A stretch of 10,234 nucleotides of DNA from Candidatus Goldiibacteriota bacterium. Its GTDB lineage: Bacteria > Oederibacteriota > PGYV01 > DSYL01. Position 1 is the first letter of the stretch. Each line of letters opens with the position of its first letter. The DNA lies in NCBI GenBank assembly GCA_026418955.1, contig JAOAAI010000126.1, forward strand, positions 1-10,234, given 5' to 3'. Below are positions 1-6,931 of the stretch, one piece after another. The translations under genes and the position numbers were made by a program. Under the pieces are notes generated by a model, which was given only the letters and a program-made list of their open reading frames with translations, searched no databases and was not told the origin of the DNA.

Positions 1-1
1 C

Positions 2-244
2 TCCTCTAAACTTAACTTCTTAAATAAAGCTAAAACTTTTCATTTGTTCTTTAATTTTGCAAGAAAAAATTCTTACAAAGGTTTTAAATCCCCTTCTGAT
101 ATATTATCTGAATATAACTTATCTTCCGATATCGCTTTTATGCAACCTATTATCATTGATGAATTATATAGACATAATTTTTCTTCTGAGTATAATTATT
201 TGTACCATCATGTCCCTGATCTTCCCGCTTTTTTATTTTTATAA
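2..244 (+). CDS. Possible C-terminal end of a DDE/integrase-core transposase (5' part outside window)
   Basis: The frame is open from the left edge to a TAA at 242-244, giving 80 residues without an internal stop. No start codon need lie in the window. The readable part contains FNFARKNSYKGFKSPSDIL, then FMQPIIIDELY, and ends YHHVPDLPAFLFL. From memory, this resembles the tail of integrase-core transposases: an F-N-F/Y segment before a K-S/T-P step, a P-x-x-x-D-x-L element, and a short HV-x-x-LP end. No catalytic DDE residue lies in the window. It converges on rdgB and overlaps its last 37 bases, an arrangement expected where an insertion sequence abuts a gene. A second plus-strand frame is also open here, so openness alone is weak evidence. 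The alternative is non-coding DNA downstream of rdgB. The assignment rests on motif resemblance only. Confidence 0.4.
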   Translation, partial: SSKLNFLNKAKTFHLFFNFARKNSYKGFKSPSDILSEYNLSSDIAFMQPIIIDELYRHNFSSEYNYLYHHVPDLPAFLFL

Positions 245-834
245 ACTTTTTTTATATAATTCAAAGCCTTTAAAAATGCATTTTTTCTATGTGAAATTTT
301 GTTTTTCTCTTTTAAAGACATTTCTGCAAATGTTTTACCCTTTTTCGTAAAATAAAATACAGGGTCATAACCAAAACCGTTCTTACCCCTGGGTTCAAAA
401 GAAATATAACCATTTACTTTACCTATAACTATCTTTTCTTTACCATCAGGTAAAATTATGCAAACAGCTGTTTTAAAAGTTGCTTTTCTTTGTCTCCATG
501 GTACATCCTTTAATAATTTTAGTAATTTGTTATAGTTATCTTCATATGTACAACCATGTCCAGCAAATCTAGATGAATAAACTCCTGGTGCCTTTGCCAA
601 ATAATCGACTTCAAGTCCAGTATCATCAGATAAAATAATTGCATCTTTTATGTAGTTTCTTACACTTCTTGCTTTTATTTTTGCATTATCTGCTATTGTA
701 GCACCTGTTTCTTTGATAGGTTTGTTAAAATTAATATCTTGAAGTGTTAAAATTTTAAAATTTTTATCTTTAATTATCTCTTTTATTTCTTTTATTTTAT
801 GTTTATTATTAGTAGCTAAAACAATTTTTATCAT
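208..834 (-). CDS. rdgB: XTP/dITP pyrophosphatase (RdgB/HAM1 family)
   Basis: Hydrolyses non-canonical purine triphosphates (dITP, XTP, ITP) to monophosphate and pyrophosphate in the cytoplasm, keeping deaminated purines out of DNA and RNA. The 208-residue product shows the family motifs in order: ATNNKHK at residues 7-13 (triphosphate binding), SDDTGLEV at 69-76 with the catalytic aspartate pair, GVYSSRFAG at 84-92, GKNGFGYDPVF at 150-160 and the SHR motif at 181-183. The usual ETG-x-TF-x-ENA segment reads ETGATIADNA, a mild variant. Its ATG overlaps the rph stop (ATGA) and there is no good SD, so translation is probably coupled to rph. The last residues, KNKKAGRSGT, extend slightly beyond the usual end and overlap the possible transposase end on the other strand. 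The tail may therefore have been altered by an insertion, while the catalytic core is complete. Confidence 0.95.
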   Translation of the reverse strand: MIKIVLATNNKHKIKEIKEIIKDKNFKILTLQDINFNKPIKETGATIADNAKIKARSVRNYIKDAIILSDDTGLEVDYLAKAPGVYSSRFAGHGCTYEDNYNKLLKLLKDVPWRQRKATFKTAVCIILPDGKEKIVIGKVNGYISFEPRGKNGFGYDPVFYFTKKGKTFAEMSLKEKNKISHRKNAFLKALNYIKKVYKNKKAGRSGT

Positions 835-1550
835 ATTATACCGAGAGCTTGTTTTTGTAATTTAATTAATTCTTTTATACCATTCTGAGCTAGTCTTAAT
901 AATCTTAATAATCTTTCTTGATCAAAGGTTTTCTTTTCCGCTGTTGCTTGAATTTCAACATATTTATCGTCATCTGTCATTACAACATTCATATCCACCT
1001 CTGCGTTAGAATCTTCTTCATAATTTAGGTCAAGTATTTCAATATCATTTAATATACCAACAGAAACTGCAGCAACAAATCCCTTTATTACATCTTCATT
1101 TATCTCCCCATTTTTTATAAGTTTTTGTATAGCATCATACAAAGCAACAAAACTACCTGTTATTGCCGCTGTTCTTGTTCCACCATCAGCCTGTATAACA
1201 TCAGCATCTAAAATTATTGTTTTTTCACCAAGTTTTGTTAAATCAATTACACTACGTAAAGCTCTTCCAATTAAACGTTGAATTTCTTGAGACCTACCAT
1301 TGATTTTTCCTTTTATAGAATCACGTAGTATCCTAACAGCTGTTGAGCGAGGAAGCATTGAGTATTCAGCAGTTATCCAGCCACTATTCTTCCCTTTTAA
1401 AAATGGTGGTACTTCGTTAAGAACACTTGCATTACATAATACTTTTGTATCTCCAAATTCAATTAATACAGAACCCTCGGCAAATTTTGTATAATTTCTA
1501 GTTATTGTAACTTTTCTTAATTCATCTGGTTTTCTACCATCATTCCTCAT
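831..1550 (-). CDS. rph: Ribonuclease PH
   Basis: Phosphorolytic 3'-to-5' exoribonuclease that trims the 3' ends of tRNA precursors and other RNAs, working as a hexameric ring. The 239 residues match full family length. Family residues fall at the expected numbers: LPRST at 66-70, GRSQEIQRLIGRAL with Arg86, ADGGTRTAAITG at 121-132 with Thr125 and Arg126 for phosphate, and the acidic pair Asp180 and Asp186 within DLNYEEDSNAEVDMN. The start is ATG, preceded by AGGTGG; that SD overlaps the TAG stop of queD, and the gap is 7 bp. The stop overlaps the rdgB start by 4 bases. Adjacency of rph and rdgB is common in bacteria, often with murI nearby, which supports both calls. Confidence 0.97.
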   Translation of the reverse strand: MRNDGRKPDELRKVTITRNYTKFAEGSVLIEFGDTKVLCNASVLNEVPPFLKGKNSGWITAEYSMLPRSTAVRILRDSIKGKINGRSQEIQRLIGRALRSVIDLTKLGEKTIILDADVIQADGGTRTAAITGSFVALYDAIQKLIKNGEINEDVIKGFVAAVSVGILNDIEILDLNYEEDSNAEVDMNVVMTDDDKYVEIQATAEKKTFDQERLLRLLRLAQNGIKELIKLQKQALGII

Positions 1551-1557
1551 AAACCAC

Positions 1558-1926
1558 CTACTTTTCAGAATATATTACCATTGAATCCTCTGTTTCATGA
1601 ATACATACACTTTTAAGTTTTGGATTTTTTACTACCTTTTTTAATTCTAAAAAAATATATCTTGCGATATTTTCTGCCGATGGATTATTTTTTTTAAAAA
1701 AATTTATATCTTCATTTAGATATTTATGATCTATTTTATCAATTACTTTTTTTAAGATATTTTTTAAAATTGAAAAATCAATAACAAGTCCATCTTTATT
1801 GGTTTTTTTTGAAGCAAAAGTAACAGTAACCAAATAATTATGTCCGTGTATATGCTCACATTTTCCTTTGTAGTTTCTTAAATTATGTGCCGCAGAAAAA
1901 CTATCACGAATTTTAAGTTCATACAT
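1558..1926 (-). CDS. queD: 6-carboxy-5,6,7,8-tetrahydropterin synthase (QueD)
   Basis: Converts 7,8-dihydroneopterin triphosphate to 6-carboxytetrahydropterin, an early step to the tRNA modification queuosine and other 7-deazaguanines. The 122-residue protein is a typical single T-fold domain. The zinc ligands are His14 (in SAAH), His27 and His29 (in CEHIHGHNY). Cys23 in the C-x3-HGH spacing is the nucleophile expected for QueD. Asp66-His67 and Glu111 (in HETED) fit the remaining catalytic and pterin-anchoring positions. The start is ATG with AGGTG eight bases upstream, and the gap from murI is 7 bp. No other queuosine gene (queC, queE, queF) is in the window, so it sits here as a lone pathway member. 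6-Pyruvoyl-tetrahydropterin synthase is the alternative, but the cysteine spacing favours QueD. Confidence 0.93.
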   Translation of the reverse strand: MYELKIRDSFSAAHNLRNYKGKCEHIHGHNYLVTVTFASKKTNKDGLVIDFSILKNILKKVIDKIDHKYLNEDINFFKKNNPSAENIARYIFLELKKVVKNPKLKSVCIHETEDSMVIYSEK

Positions 1927-1933
1927 TATATTT

Positions 1934-2737
1934 TCACCTTTTTTTCAAATCTATTTTTTTAGCACTAATAATACTTTCTTTTAAAAACATCTTTGCTATT
2001 TTATTAAAATTATCCGGTGTGTCTGTAACATAAAATTCATGTTTATTGTTATTTTTTCTTGATGCAAGCATACCCGATGATTCAAGCATCGCCCTTATTG
2101 TTTTTGAAATTTCTATTGCTGAATCAATTATGTTAATCCCTGGCATTATTCTTTTTATCAAATTTTTTAATAATGGATAATGCGTGCAACCGAGTAACAA
2201 AGTATCAATATTTTTTCCATTGAAATATTTTAGATATCTTCTTAATATAAGTTCTGTTTCTCTTTCTTCAAGCCATCCTTCCTCAACCAGTGGAACTAAT
2301 AAAGGAGTTGCATATGAAAATATCTTTATATTTTTATCTTTCATTTTAATTATTTTTTCATATGCTTTACTCTCTATTGTAGCCCTAGTACCTATAATTC
2401 CTATCCTTTTATTTCTTGTAATATCAATTGCTGCTCGTGCTCCTGCCTCAACAACACCTATAATATTTATTTTAAAATTTTTTCTGAGTTCATCAAGAGC
2501 AATTGCTGATGATGTATTGCAAGCAACAACTATTATTTTTACATTCCTTTTTAATAAAAAAGAAACATTTTCTATTGAAAATCTTATTATTGTATCTTTT
2601 GTCTTTGAACCATAAGGGGCTCTAGCAGTATCTCCAAGATAGCAGATGGATTCATTTGGTAACTGTCTTATCAATTCTTTTACAACAGTAAGACCACCAA
2701 CTCCTGAATCAAATACTCCGATTCTTTTATTATTCAT
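1934..2737 (-). CDS. murI: Glutamate racemase
   Basis: Interconverts L- and D-glutamate without a cofactor, supplying D-glutamate for the peptidoglycan stem peptide. The 267 residues are the usual length. The two catalytic cysteines are Cys73 in VACNTSSA and Cys184 in GCTHYPLL. Asp10 and Ser11 in FDSGVGG and the GDTARAPYG segment at 35-43 complete the active-site signature. The start is ATG at 2737, with GAGGT about 10 bases upstream inside the 3' end of the DUF362 gene, whose TGA is only 3 bp away. Expression is therefore probably tied to translation through that upstream gene. This matters because the upstream gene carries a nonsense codon, although the murI SD itself is intact. Confidence 0.97.
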   Translation of the reverse strand: MNNKRIGVFDSGVGGLTVVKELIRQLPNESICYLGDTARAPYGSKTKDTIIRFSIENVSFLLKRNVKIIVVACNTSSAIALDELRKNFKINIIGVVEAGARAAIDITRNKRIGIIGTRATIESKAYEKIIKMKDKNIKIFSYATPLLVPLVEEGWLEERETELILRRYLKYFNGKNIDTLLLGCTHYPLLKNLIKRIMPGINIIDSAIEISKTIRAMLESSGMLASRKNNNKHEFYVTDTPDNFNKIAKMFLKESIISAKKIDLKKR

Positions 2738-2740
2738 TTA

Positions 2741-3862
2741 TCATTTTACCTCTATCAATTCATAATCTTTGTTACCAAGTCCAATTTTCTCTCCATATTC
2801 AATCTGAATTTTCCAATCAAGATTTGAATGAACCATTTTAAATTTATCTTCTTTTGAATATTTTAAATCATAATTTTTATCTTTAATATTTTCATTTATT
2901 ACAACAGAAGAATTAATAAGATCAGCGGATGCATGGTCAATTGCAACAGGATCAAAAGAAGCTAAAATACCAATATCAGGAACAAGATATTTATCTGTTG
3001 ATGGCATACAATCACATTCCGGTGTAATATTAATTAAAAAATTAAAAAAAACAATTTTCCCTTTTTTTATTTTCATAACAGCATATGCATATTCAACCAT
3101 TTTTTCATTCATAACCTTAACATCAGAGTCCCAAAATGTATCTATATCACTAGAGCTGCAAGAAGCTATGCATTAACCACATCCAATACATTTTGAAGGA
3201 TCATTTACAGCTTTGCCATTAACTATTTTTACTGCGTCAAAATTACACCACATAACACATTCACCGCAACCAACACAATACTTTGATTTAAAATTAGGAG
3301 CACTCCCCGAATGTTGTTCTTGTTTTCCTGGTCTTGGAGCACAACCCATCCCTATATTTTTTATGGAACCGCCCATGCCGGTTAACATATGTCCTTTGCA
3401 ATGAGTGACAACCACTATGGAATTTGCCCAGTAAAAAGCAGAAGCAATTTTAGCTTTTTTAATATATTGTAAATTTATCTCTTCTTCTACATAATCCATT
3501 CCAGTTAAACCATCTGCAATGATTATAGGTGCATCAACCGTTGAAAAAGAAAAACCATGCCGCATAGCAAGATTCAAATGTTTTACCGCATTGTTACGTT
3601 CACCCACATACAGTGTATTTGTGTCTGTTAAAAATGGTTTACCACCACAGATTTTTATCCTATCAACCAGCACTCTGTAAAAAATCGGAGAAATAAATGA
3701 TATATTGCCTAGTTCTCCAAAATGTGCTTTAACAGCAACCATATCATTTTCTTTTATTATCCCACCTGCACCAACTTTATCAAATAATCTAACCAATCTA
3801 TCAAGAATACTATCATCCATATTATCTGCACCAAATTTTGTTAAGTACACTTCTGATTTCAC
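2741..3862 (-). pseudogene. DUF362 protein with two [4Fe-4S] motifs, interrupted by an in-frame TAA
   Basis: Read through as one frame this is 374 codons, about full family length, with codon 230 being TAA. The first part (GTG start at 3862, 229 residues) carries the DUF362 core, including VAVKAHFGELGN at 42-53 and a GMGGSIKNIGMGCAPRPGK segment at 162-180. Ferredoxin cluster 1 follows, with Cys196, 199, 202 and 206. Cluster 2 has Cys225 and 228 before the stop and Cys231 and 235 after it, so the break lies inside the motif. The same frame then continues with recognisable family sequence: TPECDC, VPDIGILASFDPVAIDHAS and a GLGNKDYELI ending. DUF362 proteins are thought to act in iron-sulphur or redox chemistry; the exact role is not established. 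It lies 22 bp after cimA and 3 bp before murI. It could be a fresh pseudogene, a sequencing error or, least likely, a recoded gene. Confidence 0.85.
3173..3175 (-). other. In-frame TAA (codon 230) inside an iron-sulphur motif
   Basis: The coding strand reads TGT GGT TAA TGC ATA, giving C-G-stop-C-I within an otherwise perfect C-x2-C-x2-C-x3-C motif. The reading frame is unchanged on both sides, so this is a substitution and not an indel. Glu, Gln or Lys (GAA, CAA, AAA) would each be one base away, and the first cluster of the same protein has Glu at the equivalent place. TAA ends four other genes in this window, so general reassignment of TAA is unlikely. Confidence 0.9.
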
Positions 3863-3884
3863 TTTATTAACCCTTAATAAAAAA

Positions 3885-5456
3885 TTATTTATCTTTTAAA
3901 AGTTTGTATTCAACGCTGTCTACCAGAGCAAGCCAACTTGCCTCAATAATATTCTCAGATACTCCAACAGTTGTCCAGATATCTTTATTATCTGTACTTT
4001 CTATAAGAACCCTGACTTTTGCCGCGGTTCCATCAGCACCGTCTATAACACGAACTTTGAAATCTACAAGACGCATATTTTTAATACTTGGATAAAATCT
4101 AATCAACGCTTTACGTAATGCATTATCCAATGCATTTACAGGGCCATTTCCTTCAGCAGCTGTATGCTCCAGTATATCTTTCACTTTAATCTTAATGGTT
4201 GCTTCAGTGAATAATTCACTATTTCTTTCTTCATTTATAACTCTTAATCCTTTTAATTCAAAAAAAGGCTTATAATGAGATAAATTTTTTTTCAGAAAAA
4301 TAAATAAAGAAGCATCAGCAGCTTCAAATTCATAACCTTCACTTTCAAGTTTTTTTATCTTTATTATTAAATCTTTTGTGGTTTGATCATTTTTATCAAG
4401 CTTGAAACCCATTTCTTTTGCCTTATAAATCAATGAACTAGTCCCAGCTTGATCCGTTATAAGTATCTTTCTGCTGTTACCTATGATTTCTGGATTTATA
4501 TGTTCATACGCTTTTTCTTCTTTTAACATCGCATCCGCATGAACACCTGCTTTATGGGCAAATGCATTTTTGCCTGTATAAGGTTGATTATCAGGGGGTA
4601 TAATATTGGCGATTTCATAAATATAATGGGATATTTCTGTTAATTTTTTAAGTGAACTTGTAGGTATTGTATCATAACCCATTTTTAAACTTAAAGCTGG
4701 AATAATAGAAATAAGATTTGCATTACCACATCTTTCACCAAATCCATTTATTGTGCCCTGTACCATTACAAAACCATTTTTTACAGCAATTAACGAATTG
4801 GCAACTGCCAGTTCTGAATCATTGTGTGTATGTATTCCCAATGGCGTTTTTATGTTTTCAAAAATATCCATAGTTATCATATCCATTTCCTGTGGCAGGG
4901 TCCCACCATTTGTATCGCACAAACATATAAAATCAGCTCCTGCCTGCTCAGCAATTTTAAGACACTTAATTGCATATTCAGGATTATCTTTATATCCATC
5001 AAAAAAATGCTCAGCATCATAAATTACGATTTTTTTGTTATCTTTTAAATATTCTATAGATTCTTTTATTATCTGTAAATTTTCTTCAGGTGTTATATGC
5101 AAAACATTTTTAACATGTAAAATCCATGTTTTTCCAAATATTGTAACAACTTCTGTGTCAGCCTCAAGTAAAGAATTTAAAACTGGATCATTTTTTACTT
5201 TATTCTTTGCTCTTCTTGTTGAGCCAAAAGCTACAATTTTTGAATTTTTTAATTTTAATTTTTTAACCCTTTTGAAATATTCAAAATCTTTTGTATTTAC
5301 CCCCTTCATTGGCCAGCCACCCTCAATAAAATCAACTCTTAATTCATCAAGCTTCTTTGTAATGAGTAATTTATCTTCAAGTGAAAAATTCACTCGAGCA
5401 CTCTGAGCACCATCTCTTAAAGTGGTGTCATAAATATAAATTTTTTTACTTTTCAT
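3885..5456 (-). CDS. cimA: (R)-citramalate synthase
   Basis: Condenses pyruvate with acetyl-CoA to (R)-citramalate, the first step of threonine-independent isoleucine synthesis. The 523 residues match the long citramalate synthase group known from Geobacter-like bacteria. The HMGL-like TIM barrel begins with DTTLRDGAQ at residues 10-18. The metal-binding histidines are His209 and His211 in GIHTHND, followed by NGFGERCGNANL at 237-248. A LeuA-type C-terminal regulatory domain spans about 390-520, with TAAEGNGPVNALDNALRKAL at 432-451 and DGADGTAAKVRV at 472-483. The start is ATG with AGGTG seven bases upstream; that SD lies just past the stop of the small membrane gene, a 10-bp gap. Isopropylmalate or homocitrate synthase are alternatives within the superfamily, but length and sequence style favour CimA. 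The C-terminal domain suggests end-product control, probably by isoleucine. Confidence 0.9.
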   Translation of the reverse strand: MKSKKIYIYDTTLRDGAQSARVNFSLEDKLLITKKLDELRVDFIEGGWPMKGVNTKDFEYFKRVKKLKLKNSKIVAFGSTRRAKNKVKNDPVLNSLLEADTEVVTIFGKTWILHVKNVLHITPEENLQIIKESIEYLKDNKKIVIYDAEHFFDGYKDNPEYAIKCLKIAEQAGADFICLCDTNGGTLPQEMDMITMDIFENIKTPLGIHTHNDSELAVANSLIAVKNGFVMVQGTINGFGERCGNANLISIIPALSLKMGYDTIPTSSLKKLTEISHYIYEIANIIPPDNQPYTGKNAFAHKAGVHADAMLKEEKAYEHINPEIIGNSRKILITDQAGTSSLIYKAKEMGFKLDKNDQTTKDLIIKIKKLESEGYEFEAADASLFIFLKKNLSHYKPFFELKGLRVINEERNSELFTEATIKIKVKDILEHTAAEGNGPVNALDNALRKALIRFYPSIKNMRLVDFKVRVIDGADGTAAKVRVLIESTDNKDIWTTVGVSENIIEASWLALVDSVEYKLLKDK

Positions 5457-5466
5457 AGACTAACAC

Positions 5467-5634
5467 CTACTTTAAAAAAATTTTAAGAATCAAATAAAAA
5501 ATAGCCAATATGATATAAATAACCGATAAAACTTTAAGATGCCATTTTAAAGAAAATTCTTCTATTGGTTCTTTTTTTATGTTCTTTTTATCTGTATTTT
5601 GAATATTCTGTTGGCTTTTGGATTGCTCTGTCAT
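5467..5634 (-). CDS. Small single-span membrane protein of unknown function
   Basis: This is a 55-residue gene from ATG at 5634 to TAG at 5467-5469. The first 32 residues are polar, rich in Gln, Lys, Asn and Glu (MTEQSKSQQNIQNTDKK at the start). Residues about 35-54 form one hydrophobic helix (VLSVIYIILAIFYLILKIFL), followed by a terminal Lys. I do not recognise the family. A GAGGTGG SD sits upstream at a workable distance. The gene fills the otherwise unexplained 209-bp space between lysC and cimA, 31 bp after lysC and 10 bp before cimA, which supports it being real. A tail-anchor topology with the N-terminus in the cytoplasm is plausible. Its role is unknown; a membrane-tethering or regulatory peptide is speculation. 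Confidence 0.75.
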   Translation of the reverse strand: MTEQSKSQQNIQNTDKKNIKKEPIEEFSLKWHLKVLSVIYIILAIFYLILKIFLK

Positions 5635-5665
5635 TTAAACACCACCTCATTATTAAATTTTTCAT

Positions 5666-6166
5666 TTAAATTTTTTCGCTTTTAATATTTCTTTTACCCA
5701 AATTAAAAGCATCATGTAATACTTTAACCGCAGTATCGACTTTATCAGCACGGACAACTACAGATATTTTTATCTCTGATGTTGAAATCATTTCAATATT
5801 GATTTTTTTAGCAGCCAGTGCTTTAAACATTTTTGCTGCAATTCCTGTATGAGTTCTCATACCAACACCAACAACTGAAACTTTGCCAATTTTATCATCC
5901 ATCAAATAACCTTTTGCCTTTATGTTTTTTACTATCACAGATAATACTTTTTCAATCTTTTCCAAGTCCTTTTTTAATATTGTAAACGATATATCCGTTG
6001 TTCCTTTCTGACTTATATTCTGAACTATCATATCCACGTTTATATCTGCTTCTGCTATTTTAGTAAAAATAAAAGCGGCTATTCCAGGCTTATCAGGAAC
6101 ATTTAAAATTGTTATTTTAGCTTCATTTTTATTATAAGTTATACCACTCACAACGACTTTTTCCAT
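5666..6166 (-). CDS. Predicted aspartate kinase beta subunit from an internal in-frame start
   Basis: An ATG at 6166, codon 248 of lysC, is preceded by AGAAGGAGG with an 8-base spacer, a stronger SD than most true starts in this window. Translation from it gives 166 residues comprising only the two ACT domains. The start falls exactly at the linker between kinase and regulatory domains. Bacillus subtilis aspartokinase II and Corynebacterium glutamicum LysC make a beta subunit of about this size from an in-frame internal start, forming an alpha2beta2 enzyme. By analogy the same is inferred here. The SD is encoded by Lys-Lys-Glu-Asp codons AAG AAG GAG GAT, where AT-rich codon choice would favour AAA and GAA. 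Confidence 0.7.
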   Translation of the reverse strand: MEKVVVSGITYNKNEAKITILNVPDKPGIAAFIFTKIAEADINVDMIVQNISQKGTTDISFTILKKDLEKIEKVLSVIVKNIKAKGYLMDDKIGKVSVVGVGMRTHTGIAAKMFKALAAKKINIEMISTSEIKISVVVRADKVDTAVKVLHDAFNLGKRNIKSEKI

Positions 6167-6907
6167 TTTTTTATCCTCCTTCTTAATGATTGTTCCTGGT
6201 TTATCTGTAAATGTCCCTCGTACATGTAAAACAATATTATAATTTTTTGCAAATTCAACACATCTATTATATAATACCTGTGCGCCGCCACTTGCCATTT
6301 CAAGCATTTCATCATAACTTAGATAATCAATTTTACGTGCATCTTTTACTATTTCTGGATTAGCAGTCATAACACCTTCTACATCCTTTAAAAATTCACA
6401 TACATCTGCATTTAACGCTTTGGCAAGAGCCACAGCTGTTAAGTCAGAACCACCGCGGCCAAGAGTTGTTATATCCTCATCTTCTGTAACTCCCTGAAAG
6501 CCAGCAACAACAGCGATATAATCTTTTGCAAGTGCATTTTTTATCTTATTTACACCTTTTATCTTTAAAATTCTTGCACTTGTATATTTTTTATCGGTAA
6601 TAATACCTATTTGAGCACCTGTGAATGAAATTGCTTTATAACCTTTGGAAATCAATGCCATGCTCATTAATGCAATTGACTGTTGCTCTCCTGTAGCCAT
6701 GAGCATATCAAGCTCTCTTTCTGCTGGATTTTTAGTTATTTTTTTAGCAAATTCAATTAAATTATCTGTGGTGTCACCAGGAGCAGATACAACCACTACC
6801 ATTTTATTACCTTTTTTCTTTTCTTTAATAATTCTATCTGCAACATATAAAAATTTTTCCGGTGTAGCAAGTGAAGCTCCACCATATTTTTGAACGATTA
6901 AAGCCAC
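5666..6907 (-). CDS. lysC: Aspartate kinase
   Basis: Phosphorylates L-aspartate, the committed step to lysine, threonine, methionine and diaminopimelate. With a GTG start at 6907 the product is 413 residues and begins VALIVQKYGG, like other LysC proteins; GGAGGT lies six bases upstream. An upstream TTG at 6928 in the same frame would place that SD inside the gene, so I reject it. The kinase domain (about 1-230) shows KYGGAS at 7-12 (Ala or Ser where Thr is usual), SAPGDTTD at 41-48, TGEQQS and TTLGRGGSD at 148-155. Two ACT domains follow (about 258-325 and 340-405), with KPGIAAFIF and GMRTHTGIA segments that typically bind lysine and/or threonine for feedback inhibition. An internal start at 6166 probably also yields the ACT domains alone. 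The gap from apgM is 24 bp. Confidence 0.96.
   Translation of the reverse strand: MALIVQKYGGASLATPEKFLYVADRIIKEKKKGNKMVVVVSAPGDTTDNLIEFAKKITKNPAERELDMLMATGEQQSIALMSMALISKGYKAISFTGAQIGIITDKKYTSARILKIKGVNKIKNALAKDYIAVVAGFQGVTEDEDITTLGRGGSDLTAVALAKALNADVCEFLKDVEGVMTANPEIVKDARKIDYLSYDEMLEMASGGAQVLYNRCVEFAKNYNIVLHVRGTFTDKPGTIIKKEDKKMEKVVVSGITYNKNEAKITILNVPDKPGIAAFIFTKIAEADINVDMIVQNISQKGTTDISFTILKKDLEKIEKVLSVIVKNIKAKGYLMDDKIGKVSVVGVGMRTHTGIAAKMFKALAAKKINIEMISTSEIKISVVVRADKVDTAVKVLHDAFNLGKRNIKSEKI
6175..6183 (-). promoter_or_regulatory. Internal Shine-Dalgarno site within lysC
   Basis: The coding strand reads AGAAGGAGG, followed by ATAAAAAA and ATG. This is a 9-base match to the anti-SD with ideal spacing, inside a coding region. 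It decides the proposed start of the ACT-only beta subunit. Confidence 0.75.
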
Positions 6908-6931
6908 AAATCTACCTCCAAATATCAATAT

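Noticed and set aside
1..8. GAGGAG on the minus strand at the left edge, like an SD for a further operon gene
   Set aside because: It lies inside the plus-strand transposase-like frame, and no start codon can be seen beyond the edge. It may be chance.
1..207. tRNA or other small RNA in the stretch past rdgB
   Set aside because: I found no GTTCRA T-loop, CCA end or stable GC-containing stems. The only inverted repeat is the short AAGAA/TTCTT pair near 61-75.
57..350. Plus-strand frame of 97 codons at the left edge
   Set aside because: It is highly hydrophobic, Phe/Leu/Ile-rich and mostly antisense to rdgB, as expected from reading an AT-rich gene backwards. The neighbouring frame ending at 244 has a more protein-like composition.
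835..840. TATAAT on the minus strand just before the rdgB start, like a -10 box
   Set aside because: There is no -35 match at 16-18 bases and no extended TG. The site lies inside rph, and transcription from it would start within the rdgB coding region.
2184..2615. 143-codon plus-strand frame opposite murI, and similar plus-strand frames opposite rph, cimA, lysC and apgM
   Set aside because: All are antisense to well-supported genes, lack recognisable motifs and have no independent SD that I could find.
2741..3112. Treating the 3' part of the DUF362 gene as a separate 123-residue gene
   Set aside because: It lacks a good SD (only AAGG three bases before ATG) and continues the same frame and family as the upstream part, so it is the second half of one interrupted gene.
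6908..6928. Upstream TTG start for lysC
   Set aside because: It would put the GGAGGT SD inside the gene and add seven residues not seen in other aspartate kinases. GTG at 6907 has correct SD spacing and the standard N-terminus.
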